Shown here piece by piece: positions 1 to 9,185 of a DNA stretch of 64,000 bases. Within the stretch, counting starts at the first letter, position 1, and each line of letters starts with the position of its first letter. The DNA lies in assembly GCA_030066195.1 (NCBI GenBank), contig JASJCB010000101.1, positions 1 to 64,000 of the forward strand, in the 5' to 3' direction. Source of the stretch: Acidobacteriota bacterium. GTDB lineage: Bacteria > Acidobacteriota > Holophagae > Acanthopleuribacterales > Acanthopleuribacteraceae. A program made the translations under genes and the position numbers. Under the pieces are notes generated by a model. The model was not told the DNA's origin, did not search any database, and saw only the letters and a program-made list of their open reading frames with translations.

Positions 1-16
1 ATGTCGGGGTGTACCC

Positions 17-160
17 TCAGGCATCGAGCCATTCCCTGGCAAGTGTCGTCCCCCGCATGATCGCTTCATCCAGGCTGGTGAAATGCCAGGCCGGTTCCGG
101 GTTGTTGACGGCGGCCACCAGCGAGAAAAAGACATCGCGGCATTTCTCGGTGAATGGCAT
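17..160 (-). CDS. Short hypothetical ORF or gene remnant (47 aa)
   Basis: An ATG-to-TGA reading frame of 47 codons with coding-like composition (TEKCRDVFFSLVAAVNN, then TSLDEAIMRGTTLAREWL). It has no convincing ribosome binding site: the sequence before the ATG is the TAGATTTAGCTAGC-type repeat. The C-terminal helix ending shortly before the stop looks like the tail of a longer protein, so it could be the surviving 3' end of a gene broken by the adjacent repeat. I do not recognise a family. Confidence 0.3.
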   Translation of the reverse strand: MPFTEKCRDVFFSLVAAVNNPEPAWHFTSLDEAIMRGTTLAREWLDA

Positions 161-260
161 TGAAGCAGCTAGATTTAGCTAGCTAGATTTAGCTAGATGC
201 TATCGAGATAGCCGGCTCTTAGTTGTTTTGGACAGAAAACGAAGCAGCCGGCTTTAATTT
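160..260. repeat. Direct-repeat cluster, left side of the first gene
   Basis: Contains GAAGCAGCTAGATTTAGCT at about 163-181, an adjoining overlapping copy of TAGCTAGATTTAGCTAGAT, and at about 234-257 AAACGAAGCAGCCGGCTTTAA. The last shares the core AAACGAAGCAGCYRGSTTTAA with two copies at 1425-1480. The repeats therefore sit on both sides of the 412-1317 gene. Confidence 0.6.
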
Positions 261-411
261 TACCCGTATCTGGAAGCCTTTCGTTTTTGGAGGCCTTCCG
301 CAGGAAAAAGTTGAGGGGAAACGGTTTTTTCTGATACCCTCATACAGACATATTTGCTGTTTCTCCGTCTTCAGGCGGGCACGATTGAGATTCCGTGGCT
401 TAGGTATTGTG

Positions 412-1317
412 ATGAGCAATGAAACTCAGAGCACTGCGACCATTACACTTGGCCCCGTGCAGAATTCCGCCTTCGTCGTCATGCCCTTTCACTCCCACTA
501 TGAGGTTGAGTATCAGCGCGTAATCAAACCTGCTGTGGAGGCGGCGGGCCTGGCCTGTGCACGAGGTGACGAGATTTATGCGCGAGCAGAGATCATCCAA
601 GACGTGTGGCGTGCAATTCGTGAGGCGCGAGTTATTGTAGCCGAGCTCTCAGGCCGCAATCCGAATGTCATGTATGAGGTAGGGCTTGCGCATGCTATAG
701 GGAAGCCGATCATTCTTCTCACCCGGAATGAGGAAGACGTTCCCTTTGACCTCCGGGCATTGCGGTACGTTTACTACGATCAGAATAATCCTTACTGGGG
801 ACCTGACCTCAGAGAAACCTTGACGAGCACTATTTTGCAGATCTTGGAACAAAAATCCATCACACCCCACCTTGCCGAAATCCAGGTTGAGGGCCTGTTT
901 CCCAAAGCTCCAAACGATTCTGGGGATCACAAGATCTCTAGTGGCGAGGTATTGCCGATTCCGCGCCTTGACGGGATCTGGATCGGTCGCTGGCTGAGTG
1001 TGAGGAACAACCGTCCACACGACATCACCTTGACGATTCCAGATTAAAACCCGCCATTTACGGCCAGCGCAATCGTGACCTACACCCGCCTCGGTGAGCC
1101 GACCATTGTCCAAGAAACGCTCTCCGGCACTCTCTTAGGGGAGGTTATCGTACTCACGGGCGTGAACTACACTTACCTGGCCCGGGGGAAGTCAGCGATA
1201 TATTCCCTTGATAATTTTGAACTGGAACTCTCGTCCGACGAGACACAACTCGTGGGTCAAGCGATTCTCAAGAACGGCAAGCGGTCTATTTCGTTCAAAC
1301 GAGTAGAGACCCCATAG
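412..1317 (+). pseudogene. Nucleoside 2-deoxyribosyltransferase-like effector protein, interrupted by an in-frame TAA
   Basis: The N-terminal ~150 residues from ATG 412 form a Rossmann-like nucleotide-processing domain: AFVVMPF near residue 24, then a helix with VIKPAVEAAGL, and VIVAELSGRNPNVMYEVGLAHA, whose NPNVMYEVG-AHA core is typical of nucleoside 2-deoxyribosyltransferase/TIR-related folds used by bacterial defence proteins. A beta-rich region begins at GIWIGRW (about residue 193) but meets TAA at 1045-1047. The same frame stays open to 1317 with coherent beta-strand sequence (GTLLGEVIVLTG, FELELSSDE), so the C-terminal sensor-like domain is split by one nonsense codon. The longer ORF from 223 has noncoding-like composition. 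It is alone, flanked by direct repeats. Either decayed, or the two halves are made separately (GTG at 1075). The family call is from motif memory. Confidence 0.6.
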
Positions 1318-1421
1318 CCTATGGCGAAAAGTCCCCGTTCTTCTGCAGGTACGGTTAAAGGGCCTGCGCTGCCAACCAAAATGGCAACATTTTTATGGCT
1401 CTTCCGGTTTTTGGGGGATGG

Positions 1422-1486
1422 GGGAAAACGAAGCAGCTAGGTTTAATCAACGTGGGAAAACGAAGCAGCTAGGTTTAATTAACCTA
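1422..1486. repeat. Two tandem 32-bp repeats, right side of the first gene
   Basis: GGGAAAACGAAGCAGCTAGG followed by TTTAAT occurs at 1422 and again at 1454 (period 32). The core matches the copy near 234-257. The rest of 1318-1681 shows no gene; a 60-codon frame at 1418-1600 is composed of the repeat and has no ribosome binding site. Confidence 0.7.
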
Positions 1487-1681
1487 GGTTCCTCCCCTAA
1501 TCAAGGCAATGGAACCGGCAGTATTAGCATAGGCACCAAGATAAGTTGGTATCCTGGTGAAAATAGTACGGTTGAAAAAAGAGACGCAACGGGTATATGA
1601 TGTAAATGAACCTGCCTCGTCTTAAGGTGGGGGAATTGCGTTTTTTGTTGCTTCGTTCCTTTTGCTCTTCCGGAATCTATC

Positions 1682-4600
1682 ATGCTGTCATCCGTTTTAG
1701 GCATTTGTATTTATCTTACCGTTTCGCCCTTGTCGGCACAAGAACCCAGGCTTGTCCAAAACGTTCGATTCGAACATATTGCCTCGGATACATACGCTGC
1801 TAAATCCAAAATAGAATGTATCCTCCAGGATCATTTGGGTTGGATGTGGTTTGGCACGCACGACGGACTCATTCGTTTTGACGGATTCAACTTCAAAGTT
1901 TGGAAAAATACTACGGACCAGCCCCATGTTCTGGCCGGGGATACCGTCCATTGTCTTTACGAGGACAGTCAGGGCACCCTGTGGTTGGGAACGTCAAATG
2001 GGTTGAGCCGCTATGACCGCGACAGTGACAGCTTCACCCACTTCTTACCGGACCTGGGCACGCCTGGGGTCCATGGAGAGATGACCTCCATTACCGCCGA
2101 TGCTGAAGGAACGCTATGGATAGCCGTCAGTAGAAAAGGTCTTTTAGCGTTCAGGCCCCAAGCCCGGCGTGAGCCCAAAGATGCGCTCTTCGAGCGTTTC
2201 CACAAGAAGAGCAACGAGGGTAGGTTAAAGGCCAACTGGGTCCATGACCTGTTGGTAGATAAGGCAGGCACACTTTGGATCGGCACCTACATGGGCCTGA
2301 TGAAACGGGCGCCGGGCGGTTTGCCCCAACCTCACCGGCTGCCCGAAACAGTGGCAAAAGCCGATCCACAAATATTGGCCATTCATGAGGATCGCAACGG
2401 GTTTCTCTGGTTGGGTTCCGAAAATGACCTTCTTCGCTACGATCGGATGACGGCCTCGGTGCGTTCCCATGGGGTGGCTTTTTCAGGGTTCAATCTTACC
2501 GGTCCTTTGTACCCAAACGACATCGTTGAAGATTCCGATGGCCGTATTTGGACTGCCACCTACCATAACGGCCTCATTGTCTACGACCCCAAGACAAGCA
2601 AGGCGGCTCACTTCTTGCCGGATCATACGGTGCCAAGCACCCTTGGTTCCAAGCTGCTCACTTCACTCACACTGGATCAAACAGGCCTTTTGTGGATCGG
2701 ATCAGAGGATCGGGGTATTTTCAGGCACAATCCCGAAACCCGCCGTTTCGGGCATTCGGTTGTTGATCACCCCGAAAAAAGTCCCAAAGATCTTGTTGTC
2801 ACCGCCATTCACGAGGAAGAAAATGGTGATTTATGGTTGGGGGGCATGGACGGCGTCTACCACTTCGGTCCTGACGGTTGGTTGCGTAAACACCTGGTGC
2901 ATGACCCCAAAAATCCGGCCCAATCGATTGGTTATGGAAGGATCGGGGCATTGTTAATGGATCGCCGGAAAAATATGTGGGTGGCCACCAATGGAGGCGG
3001 CCTCAGCCGTGTTCCCTCCGCCGGGAAAGGCCCGGTGCAAACCTTCACCAACAATGATAACCAGCCTGAAAGCCTGGCCCATGACGGTGTGAGCCACCTC
3101 TTTGAAGACCCCCATCAGGGACTGTGGGTCGGGACGTCGGGCGCCGGGCTGGATCTTTATACCGACGGCCGCTTTACCCATTTCCGAGCGGGCAAAGGTC
3201 CGGACAGGATCAGCGATGATATGATTCATGATCTTGCCGGTGACCGAGAGGGAAGACTATGGGTGGCTACGAAAAATGGCTTAACCTATCGGGAAAACGG
3301 TATTTTCTCGCAGATGCATCACCATCCTGACGATCCTTTATCTCTGGACGCCAATCTGATTTTGACTCTTTGCCAGAGTAGGGACGGTAGCCTTTGGGCG
3401 GGCACCAATCGGGGGCTCAACCGGTTGCGCATGGCCGACGGAGGTTTTTCGATTGTCCGTTATGGGGAGAAGGACGGCCTGCCCGGCGGCATCATGAATA
3501 TTTTGGAAGACTGGGCCGGCAGCCTTTGGATCAGCACGACGGGGGGTTTGGTCCGTTTCGATCCTCAGCAGCGCATCAGCCGGATCTATGATGTCCACGA
3601 CGGTATCCAGTCCGACTGGTTTATTCACGGTGCCGCGTTCCGTAGCGCCGACGGTCGTTTGTTTTTCGGTGGAGAAAGGGGCTTCAATGTATTTGACCCC
3701 GCGCGGATTGAAGACAACACGCTGATGCCGCCGGTTTTTATTACCGGTATGAAATTGTTCGATGAAGAACTGGATCATAACGCACCGGACGCCCCTTTGC
3801 GCCGGCCCGTCAGCCGGACCGACGAGGTGGTGTTGAGTTACCGGGACAATTTCCTCGTCTTTGAATTCGCGGCACTGGACTACGCCACACCGGAGCGGAA
3901 CCGGTATGCCTATAAGATGACAGGTCTTCACGAGGATTGGCGCTTTACCAGCGGAGCCAAAAACCAGGTGGCTTACGCCAATATGACACCGGGCGATTAT
4001 GTTTTTCATGTGAAAGGCAGCAACCGGGACGGCTATTGGCAGGAAGAAGCCCGCGAGTTACGGGTATCCATTACGCCGCCGCTATGGGCCACCCGTTGGG
4101 CCTACACGGTTTACTTCCTGCTGCTGGTTCTGCTGGCAGCCGCTTATCTCCAAATCCAAAAAAACCGGCTAAACCGCGAACGGCGAATCAATGAAAACCT
4201 TGACCGTATGGTTTCCGAGCGAACGCATGACCTGAAAGTGCGCAACGAGGAGATCATGCAACAGCAACAGCAGTTGCGGAAGATGGACCAGATGAAGACG
4301 CGGTTTTTCACCAATTTATCCCATGAATTCAGAACCCCGCTCACCCTGATGCTGGGTCCCGTGGAAGATGTTCTAAGCCAGGATGGCGTAACCCTGGAAA
4401 AAATGGAAAAAACCCTGCAGACGACCAGACGTCATTCCCTGCGACTGTTACAAATGATAAATGAATTGCTGGACGTGTCGAAATTGGAAGCCGGTCACAT
4501 GACCTTGTACGCGCGGGAGACGGATCTGGCAGCATTCGTTGCCTTATGCGCCGCCCCGTTTCAAGCCATGGAAAGCAAAGCGCGGCATTTGAAACTGAAG

Positions 4601-5884
4601 CTGCCCACCCGCCCGGTTCCGGTCTTTTTCGATCCGAGCAAATTGGAAAAAGTGTTCTCCAACCTGATAATGAACGCCTTCAAGCACATCCCGAAGGACG
4701 GGTTGATCGTCATATCGCTGGCCGAAGCACCCAACCAGGTTTCGGTTACCGTGCAAGACAATGGACCGGGAATCCCGGAAGATCAACTCCGGCATGTTTT
4801 TGACCGGTTTTACCAGGCCGCCGGCAAGGGCCGAAAGGCCAGTCAAGGCACGGGTATCGGCCTTTCTTTGGCCCGGGAAATAATTCTCCTGCATGGTGGC
4901 GAAATCATCGCGGACGGAGAAGAGGGCTTTGGCAGCACCTTTACTGTCACCTTACGAAAGGGCCGTGACCACCTTAAGCCGGAGCAAATAGTTACCGGAG
5001 AAGACGTACCGCAACCATTACACTCTGCAGGTCACGATTTATTACCTTCAGAGATGCTCACGCCGGCGACCAAAATCGAGTCTCCGGTTGAAACCAAAGG
5101 ACGGCTGCGTATCTTGGTCATCGAGGATCATGTCGAAATTCAGGCCTACTTGCAAGAGATCCTGGCCGGCCAATACGATGTTCATCTGGCCGGTGATGGT
5201 GAAAAGGGCCTTGCTGATACGCTGGAACAGATTCCGGACCTCCTGATCTGTGACGTGATGTTACCCGATATGGACGGTCTGGAGATTTGCCGGCTAGTCA
5301 AAAGGGATACGCGAACCAGCCATATTCCCATCATTGTTCTGACCGCCCGTACGTCGGCGGCTCAGAATGCCGCGGGCCTCGATGCGGGTGCGGATGCCTA
5401 TATCACCAAACCGTTTTCCAGCCAGGTGTTGCTTTCCCAAATCAGCAACCTGATCCGTAACAGGCGTTTGCTTCAGGAACGTTTTGCGCACAAAATTACG
5501 GCCGCGGCATCCAATGTGGATGTTCCCTCTGGTGAAGAAGCCTTTTTACACAAGGCGGTTTCTTGTATGGAAGCCAATTTGCAAGCGGTTGATTTTGGGG
5601 TAAATGAACTGGCAACCGAAATGGGGTTGAGCCGGCGCCAGTTACACCGTAAATTGACAGCGATCACCGGAAAGACACCATCTGAGATCTTGCGGGGCAT
5701 TCGGCTCGGTCGCGCCGCACAATTGCTGCAGCGAAATACAGACCAGGTCTCCCAAATTGCCTACATGGTTGGTTTTTCAAAAACGAAACACTTCTCCAAG
5801 CTCTTTCGCGAGGCTTATGGACAAACCCCGTCGGAATACACGCTCAGCTATAGGCAAAAAACACTGGACACTCAAGGGGAATAG
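1682..5884 (+). CDS. Hybrid two-component sensor kinase / AraC-type response regulator (HTCS)
   Basis: A 1400-residue one-protein signalling system. Order: signal peptide (residues 1-20, ending LSAQ), about a dozen two-component-regulator propeller repeats (recurring LWxGTxxGLxRYD) to ~690, a Y_Y_Y domain to ~800, one membrane helix (~805-825), coiled coil, HisKA with phospho-acceptor His881 in SHEFRTPL, HATPase with DNGPGIPEDQ and GTGIGLSLA, a receiver with Asp1191 in CDVMLPDMDG, and an AraC HTH at the C-terminus (LSRRQLHRKL; IAYMVGFSKTKHFSKLFREAYG). The periplasmic propeller should sense a ligand and the cytoplasmic AraC output bind DNA. HTCS proteins of Bacteroidota mostly control polysaccharide loci; no such locus adjoins here, so the target is unknown. 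ATG 1682 is chosen because it gives a signal peptide; the SD is weak. Confidence 0.93.
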   Translation: MLSSVLGICIYLTVSPLSAQEPRLVQNVRFEHIASDTYAAKSKIECILQDHLGWMWFGTHDGLIRFDGFNFKVWKNTTDQPHVLAGDTVHCLYEDSQGTLWLGTSNGLSRYDRDSDSFTHFLPDLGTPGVHGEMTSITADAEGTLWIAVSRKGLLAFRPQARREPKDALFERFHKKSNEGRLKANWVHDLLVDKAGTLWIGTYMGLMKRAPGGLPQPHRLPETVAKADPQILAIHEDRNGFLWLGSENDLLRYDRMTASVRSHGVAFSGFNLTGPLYPNDIVEDSDGRIWTATYHNGLIVYDPKTSKAAHFLPDHTVPSTLGSKLLTSLTLDQTGLLWIGSEDRGIFRHNPETRRFGHSVVDHPEKSPKDLVVTAIHEEENGDLWLGGMDGVYHFGPDGWLRKHLVHDPKNPAQSIGYGRIGALLMDRRKNMWVATNGGGLSRVPSAGKGPVQTFTNNDNQPESLAHDGVSHLFEDPHQGLWVGTSGAGLDLYTDGRFTHFRAGKGPDRISDDMIHDLAGDREGRLWVATKNGLTYRENGIFSQMHHHPDDPLSLDANLILTLCQSRDGSLWAGTNRGLNRLRMADGGFSIVRYGEKDGLPGGIMNILEDWAGSLWISTTGGLVRFDPQQRISRIYDVHDGIQSDWFIHGAAFRSADGRLFFGGERGFNVFDPARIEDNTLMPPVFITGMKLFDEELDHNAPDAPLRRPVSRTDEVVLSYRDNFLVFEFAALDYATPERNRYAYKMTGLHEDWRFTSGAKNQVAYANMTPGDYVFHVKGSNRDGYWQEEARELRVSITPPLWATRWAYTVYFLLLVLLAAAYLQIQKNRLNRERRINENLDRMVSERTHDLKVRNEEIMQQQQQLRKMDQMKTRFFTNLSHEFRTPLTLMLGPVEDVLSQDGVTLEKMEKTLQTTRRHSLRLLQMINELLDVSKLEAGHMTLYARETDLAAFVALCAAPFQAMESKARHLKLKLPTRPVPVFFDPSKLEKVFSNLIMNAFKHIPKDGLIVISLAEAPNQVSVTVQDNGPGIPEDQLRHVFDRFYQAAGKGRKASQGTGIGLSLAREIILLHGGEIIADGEEGFGSTFTVTLRKGRDHLKPEQIVTGEDVPQPLHSAGHDLLPSEMLTPATKIESPVETKGRLRILVIEDHVEIQAYLQEILAGQYDVHLAGDGEKGLADTLEQIPDLLICDVMLPDMDGLEICRLVKRDTRTSHIPIIVLTARTSAAQNAAGLDAGADAYITKPFSSQVLLSQISNLIRNRRLLQERFAHKITAAASNVDVPSGEEAFLHKAVSCMEANLQAVDFGVNELATEMGLSRRQLHRKLTAITGKTPSEILRGIRLGRAAQLLQRNTDQVSQIAYMVGFSKTKHFSKLFREAYGQTPSEYTLSYRQKTLDTQGE

Positions 5885-5938
5885 CATCCAGGTGAAGGAA
5901 AAATCAGGGGTCACAGGGGTTATACAGGGCTTGACCGG

Positions 5939-6136
5939 TTAACAAACGGAAAAGACCGATGGTGTTCCTGTTGTTGTGTCGGTACAATTGTGGCAAGCAC
6001 AAGGATTCGAGCACTTGGAAAGATATTCGTCCAGGATAGGGAAGCCACCATTTATTTGATTCCCTGGTTGCTTCTCCCTGAGGATCGAGATAAAACTGGA
6101 TACGGCTAAAATGTTTAAGGGTATCTTCTTCTTCAC
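5939..6136 (-). CDS. RiPP precursor with pinensin-like lanthipeptide leader (65 aa)
   Basis: Start is GTG at 6136, placed 6 nt after a perfect TTAGGAGG; a longer frame from 6172 reads through this SD and is rejected. The leader reads KKKIPLNILAVSSFIS, matching the LxLxxLxVxSF signature shared by the peptides at 26173 and 57451 and by pinensin-type class I lanthipeptide leaders. A GG at about residues 30-31 is a likely cleavage point. The core that follows is rich in Cys, Ser and Thr (SKCSNPCACHNCTDTTTG, ending in VC), suitable for thioether or disulfide formation. It stands alone, convergent with the HTCS gene, and no modifying enzyme is nearby. The family is inferred from leader similarity; the product is unknown. 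Confidence 0.72.
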   Translation of the reverse strand: MKKKIPLNILAVSSFISILREKQPGNQINGGFPILDEYLSKCSNPCACHNCTDTTTGTPSVFSVC

Positions 6137-6517
6137 AATCTGCCTCCTAATCGAGATTGGTCGCTTCTTCATTATAGATCCGGATCAGCTCCAAAAAGAG
6201 ACTGGGATGGGACATGGTGGGTTCCGAACGGAGACATGGCCCGAACAGGTCCCCTGTATGACACCGTACAAGCCGTCCTTGCCCTCCCTGGTTTAAAAGG
6301 AAAGGAACCGTTCCAAATGAGACATGCATGGGACCCATCCCGGAAATGACCTCGCGTGGCTCCCCCATTGTCCTCCTCACCGGATGAATTTGGACTTAAG
6401 ATAGTTTTGCAAACGGCAATCTCCAGTGGCTATTAGCTGACTCAACTCTGGTGAAAAATCCATAGTGATGGGGGGCGCCGATTTTGCGACTGAAAAAAAT
6501 GTTTTGGAGGAACCTTA

Positions 6518-6700
6518 ATGAAAAAGAAACTCGCTTTATTACTTGCCTGCGCTGCTGCCTTTAGTTTTACCTTCCCTGTTATTGCGCACTCAACGTGTGA
6601 TGAACTTTTTGAAAGAATCGGAGAGGTAGCCAGTGAGGGCGGCGAGGTGGAAGAAGCTGAACGCTGGCTCGCTATTTATGAGAGCCTGTGCATGGATTGA
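6518..6700 (+). CDS. Small secreted protein (60 aa)
   Basis: ATG follows TTTTGGAGG at 8-nt spacing. A classical signal peptide (MKKKLALLLACAAAFSFTFPVIA) should be removed near residue 23, leaving about 37 residues with two cysteines (STCDEL near the front, SLCMD at the end) and an acidic helix (EVASEGGEVEEAERWLAIYE). The two Cys could form one disulfide closing a helical hairpin. It precedes the 6830 gene by 130 bp in the same direction and may share its transcript. No family recognised. Confidence 0.7.
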   Translation: MKKKLALLLACAAAFSFTFPVIAHSTCDELFERIGEVASEGGEVEEAERWLAIYESLCMD

Positions 6701-6829
6701 GAAACCTGAAATGAATACAGATGTATAGAACAGGTCATGACGCCGAAGTTATACATCAAGAGAAGCAGGCAGGTAAGCCAATTCCTGTCTGCTTCACCTA
6801 AAGATTTTAATGATAGGAGGTATGCTGCT

Positions 6830-7747
6830 TTGTTGATCACCTGTTTTTACCTGGTTCTGACCATCAATCCTGAGGCTGAGTCTATCGATTTGGTCGATCT
6901 ACATGTAGGCACTCTAGCATCTTCGGCAAGGCTGAGCGGTCATATCGGCCTGGTCGGTATGACGGTAACGAAAGGCCCTGTCGGCTTCAAGATCGAGCGT
7001 TTCCTGTTCGATTTTAAAACCCGGAGGACAGTGTTGCTCTCCGACCCGAGAATACCCAGAGGGGCATTTAGAGTCATTGCGGGGCGGTATGATTTCTATT
7101 TTTTCGACACGATAAAAAGCAATATATCTATCCTGCATCGGGACGGGACATTCAAGGATAGCAGGCGGATCAACCGGTTTTTTACCGATGAGGCATTAAA
7201 CGAGATGGACCTTACTTTTGCCGCCCCCTACACCCCTGGAAAAGCATTATTAACGATGCGCAAGGAAAACATGCTTTTTCTGATCGATGTGGACATGGAC
7301 AATAGGGAGATACATTTTTTACACGCCCAGGAGACCAAAACCGATTTCAGGCGATGCTATTGGGTCTGGGACGGCGCGCACATCTATTTCGTGAACGGTG
7401 ATACAAGCCGGATTGATGTCCATGATATCGCCAACGGCCATGAGATCCGTACGATTAGAAAAGCAATCGAACCAGTAGCCTACAACAGCAACCTCCAGGC
7501 TTTTAAAGGAGCCTACCGCTACAAATCAATGATCGGGAACTTGATCGTCAATGACGGTACTATCTTCATGTATCTTAATAAGAGGCGGAACTGGCTGGGC
7601 GAAGTGCTGAACCCTTCCCAAAAACGCATGATTCAAGTGCGCGACGTAAAAGTGAAAGAATCCAAGAGAGAGCCTTTTTCCATCGGCAGTTACGAGGGGG
7701 AGCGTCTGTTCTATGACCCCGTCGCCGGAGATTTTTCTCTCAAATAA
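6830..7747 (+). CDS. Secreted 6-bladed beta-propeller-like hypothetical protein
   Basis: The best start is TTG at 6830, nine bases after a perfect AGGAGG (6815-6820). It turns the N-terminus into a signal peptide (LLITCFYLVLTINPEAES). The ATG at 6737 lacks a ribosome binding site and would add 31 residues in front of the hydrophobic stretch. The mature protein is beta-rich with blade-like repeats: DFKTRRTVLLSDP, YDFYFFDTIKSNISILHRDG, MLFLIDVDMDNREIHFL, AHIYFVNGDTSRIDVHDI. This resembles six-bladed propeller lipoprotein-like proteins of environmental bacteria, but I see no diagnostic motif. Probably periplasmic or exported; a binding role is possible. Confidence 0.65.
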   Translation: MLITCFYLVLTINPEAESIDLVDLHVGTLASSARLSGHIGLVGMTVTKGPVGFKIERFLFDFKTRRTVLLSDPRIPRGAFRVIAGRYDFYFFDTIKSNISILHRDGTFKDSRRINRFFTDEALNEMDLTFAAPYTPGKALLTMRKENMLFLIDVDMDNREIHFLHAQETKTDFRRCYWVWDGAHIYFVNGDTSRIDVHDIANGHEIRTIRKAIEPVAYNSNLQAFKGAYRYKSMIGNLIVNDGTIFMYLNKRRNWLGEVLNPSQKRMIQVRDVKVKESKREPFSIGSYEGERLFYDPVAGDFSLK

Positions 7748-7876
7748 AACCAATAAAAGTGCGGGGAAAGTTGACGGGAACGGGTCTGACCGGGTTTCCA
7801 AAACCATGAGTGTTCAACCGGTCCGGCCCGGCCTCTTCGCCACCCACCTGGATACCTGTGCATTCATCCGGGCTAC

Positions 7877-7905
7877 CCATCCGCCTGTCCGGCGGATGGT
7901 TTTTT
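7877..7905 (+). terminator. Rho-independent terminator
   Basis: A 9-bp perfect stem CCATCCGCC / GGCGGATGG with loop TGTCC, followed by six T. It lies 130 bp after the stop of the 6830 gene. Confidence 0.85.
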
Positions 7906-8598
7906 GACGTCTCGCCACCAAACTTAAGCGATTTTTAGTTCTCTTTGCCGGAAATCATCTGAATTGGTTGTCAAGTCGGTCAATCGGCGCCAAACCATCA
8001 CTTTTCTTGCATTTTGGGCCGATTTTGCGACGATTTCCATAACCTTGCTCGGGAACAGGACCACCTTGCGGCCCTGAAGGGGGTTCCGTTCCCGGGAGTG
8101 GAACCACTTTTCGTTCGGCCGGGTGGTTCCAATTCCGAGTTCGGGACCGGAATTTCCTTTCCGGGTGTTTATTTGGGGCAGCCAAATGCTCAACTCCAGC
8201 CGGTTTGTGGTTGTTGTTTCGGGAAGTGGGGTAAACCAGGCCTCTCGACAGGCGCCGAAAATGTGCCGGGAGTTGTGAAATAATCTCTACCGGTCACCGA
8301 TTTTCGGGATTGATAGGGGGTATGGACTTCCGGGTCGTCATCATTCCGGGTTAGGAACCCCGATTTTCAGCCCGGGCATACCTACGCCCGGGAATGGAGT
8401 TGTGTTTTTGCTTCAGACAACGCCGCTGCTCGGGAAGGATGCCCTTTGTCGCCCGGCAATCGGTTGTTCGCCCCGACATGATGCCGCTTTTCAACACCGA
8501 AGAGACAATTCATGTCGACAGCCGGTCATGTCCATTTTGTACAATACACGGGCCGGGTCCGAGACCTATATTGCCTCCATCACGACATCGCATGCACA
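7906..8598. other. Noncoding interval with short inverted repeats
   Basis: No frame with credible coding properties. It holds several G/C-rich inverted repeats, for example GGAACCAC...GTGGTTCC near 8100-8132 and CCCGGGC/GCCCGGG at 8371-8392. An 89-codon frame at 8014-8283 is made of these repeats (multiple FPGV/PGG) and has no SD. Confidence 0.4.
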
Positions 8599-8608
8599 AG
8601 GAGGCAAT

Positions 8609-8975
8609 GTGAAATTAGCAATCAATCACCCGGCCGTTTGGACGACGGTAATTCTTTTTCAAATCGTTCCCGCGATCTGGTACGTCAAGGGCCTGTTCGG
8701 CGCGAACTGGATGCGTTTGAACCATTTGGCAGAGGACGATTTCGCCAGGGCGAGCCCCATAAAATACGGTGTTTCGCTGCTCTATGCCGTTGCGGCCTGT
8801 TATTTCATGGCCTGGCTCTATCGCGAGTTGGGGATTCAGTCCGCCATTAGCGGTTTGTGGCCGGCTTTGTGTCTGGGCCTGTTCTTTGCCGCGGGGCCCA
8901 TGATTACCGTGGACCAGTTTTCGTTACACCCGTTCGGGTTGTCGGCGATCAACGGGGGGTTGCAGTTGGTGCTTT
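8609..8975 (+). pseudogene. DUF1761 membrane protein, 3'-truncated
   Basis: Start is GTG 8609 behind AGGAGG at 8599-8604. The protein has the DUF1761 layout: first helix with AIWYVKGLFGANWMRLNHL (compare the family's xxLWYxxLFGxxWMxxxGL), a second helix after SPIKYGVSLLYAVAACYFMAWLY, a third GLFFAAGPMI, and the family's closing INGGLQLVLY. After that the frame enters the antisense of the neighbouring AraC gene and continues as nonsense to 9058. Missing the final part of the last helix, so probably non-functional. The junction lies about 8970-8980. Confidence 0.7.
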
Positions 8976-9185
8976 ACGCACCAGCCAGGCGTTGCTGTAG
9001 GGGATCGGTGCGGGATCGTCGACGTAGCGATGGACCTGGTAAGGCGATCCGAAATTAAGGATCAACTCCATGGTGCCGCCGGGCAATATCTTGTCCATGC
9101 GATAGGGAAGGCAACCGCGCACGATCCACATCACTTCGATGAAGCGCGATAAGGGTTCGGCGGGCGGCTGAAACCAGGTTTCCAT
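8976..9185 (-). pseudogene. AraC-family regulator, N-terminal fragment only
   Basis: ATG 9185 has a good site (GAGG, spacing 6). Residues 1-69 match the N-terminal sensor domain of AraC regulators (PPAEPLSRFIEVMWIVRG, then LPGGTMELILNFG and SNAWLV, which in intact relatives is followed by G and a long domain). The sequence then runs into the truncated DUF1761 gene and stops after nine unrelated residues. The C-terminal DNA-binding domain is absent. The DUF1761 and AraC genes have lost their 3' ends at the same point, as expected for one deletion between convergent genes. Confidence 0.7.

Noticed and set aside
1418..1600. 60-codon ORF spanning the right-hand repeats
   Set aside because: Its first half is the 32-bp repeat translated twice in different phases; no ribosome binding site.
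8014..8283. 89-codon ORF with FPGV repeats
   Set aside because: Composed of local inverted repeats; no SD and no protein-like conservation pattern.
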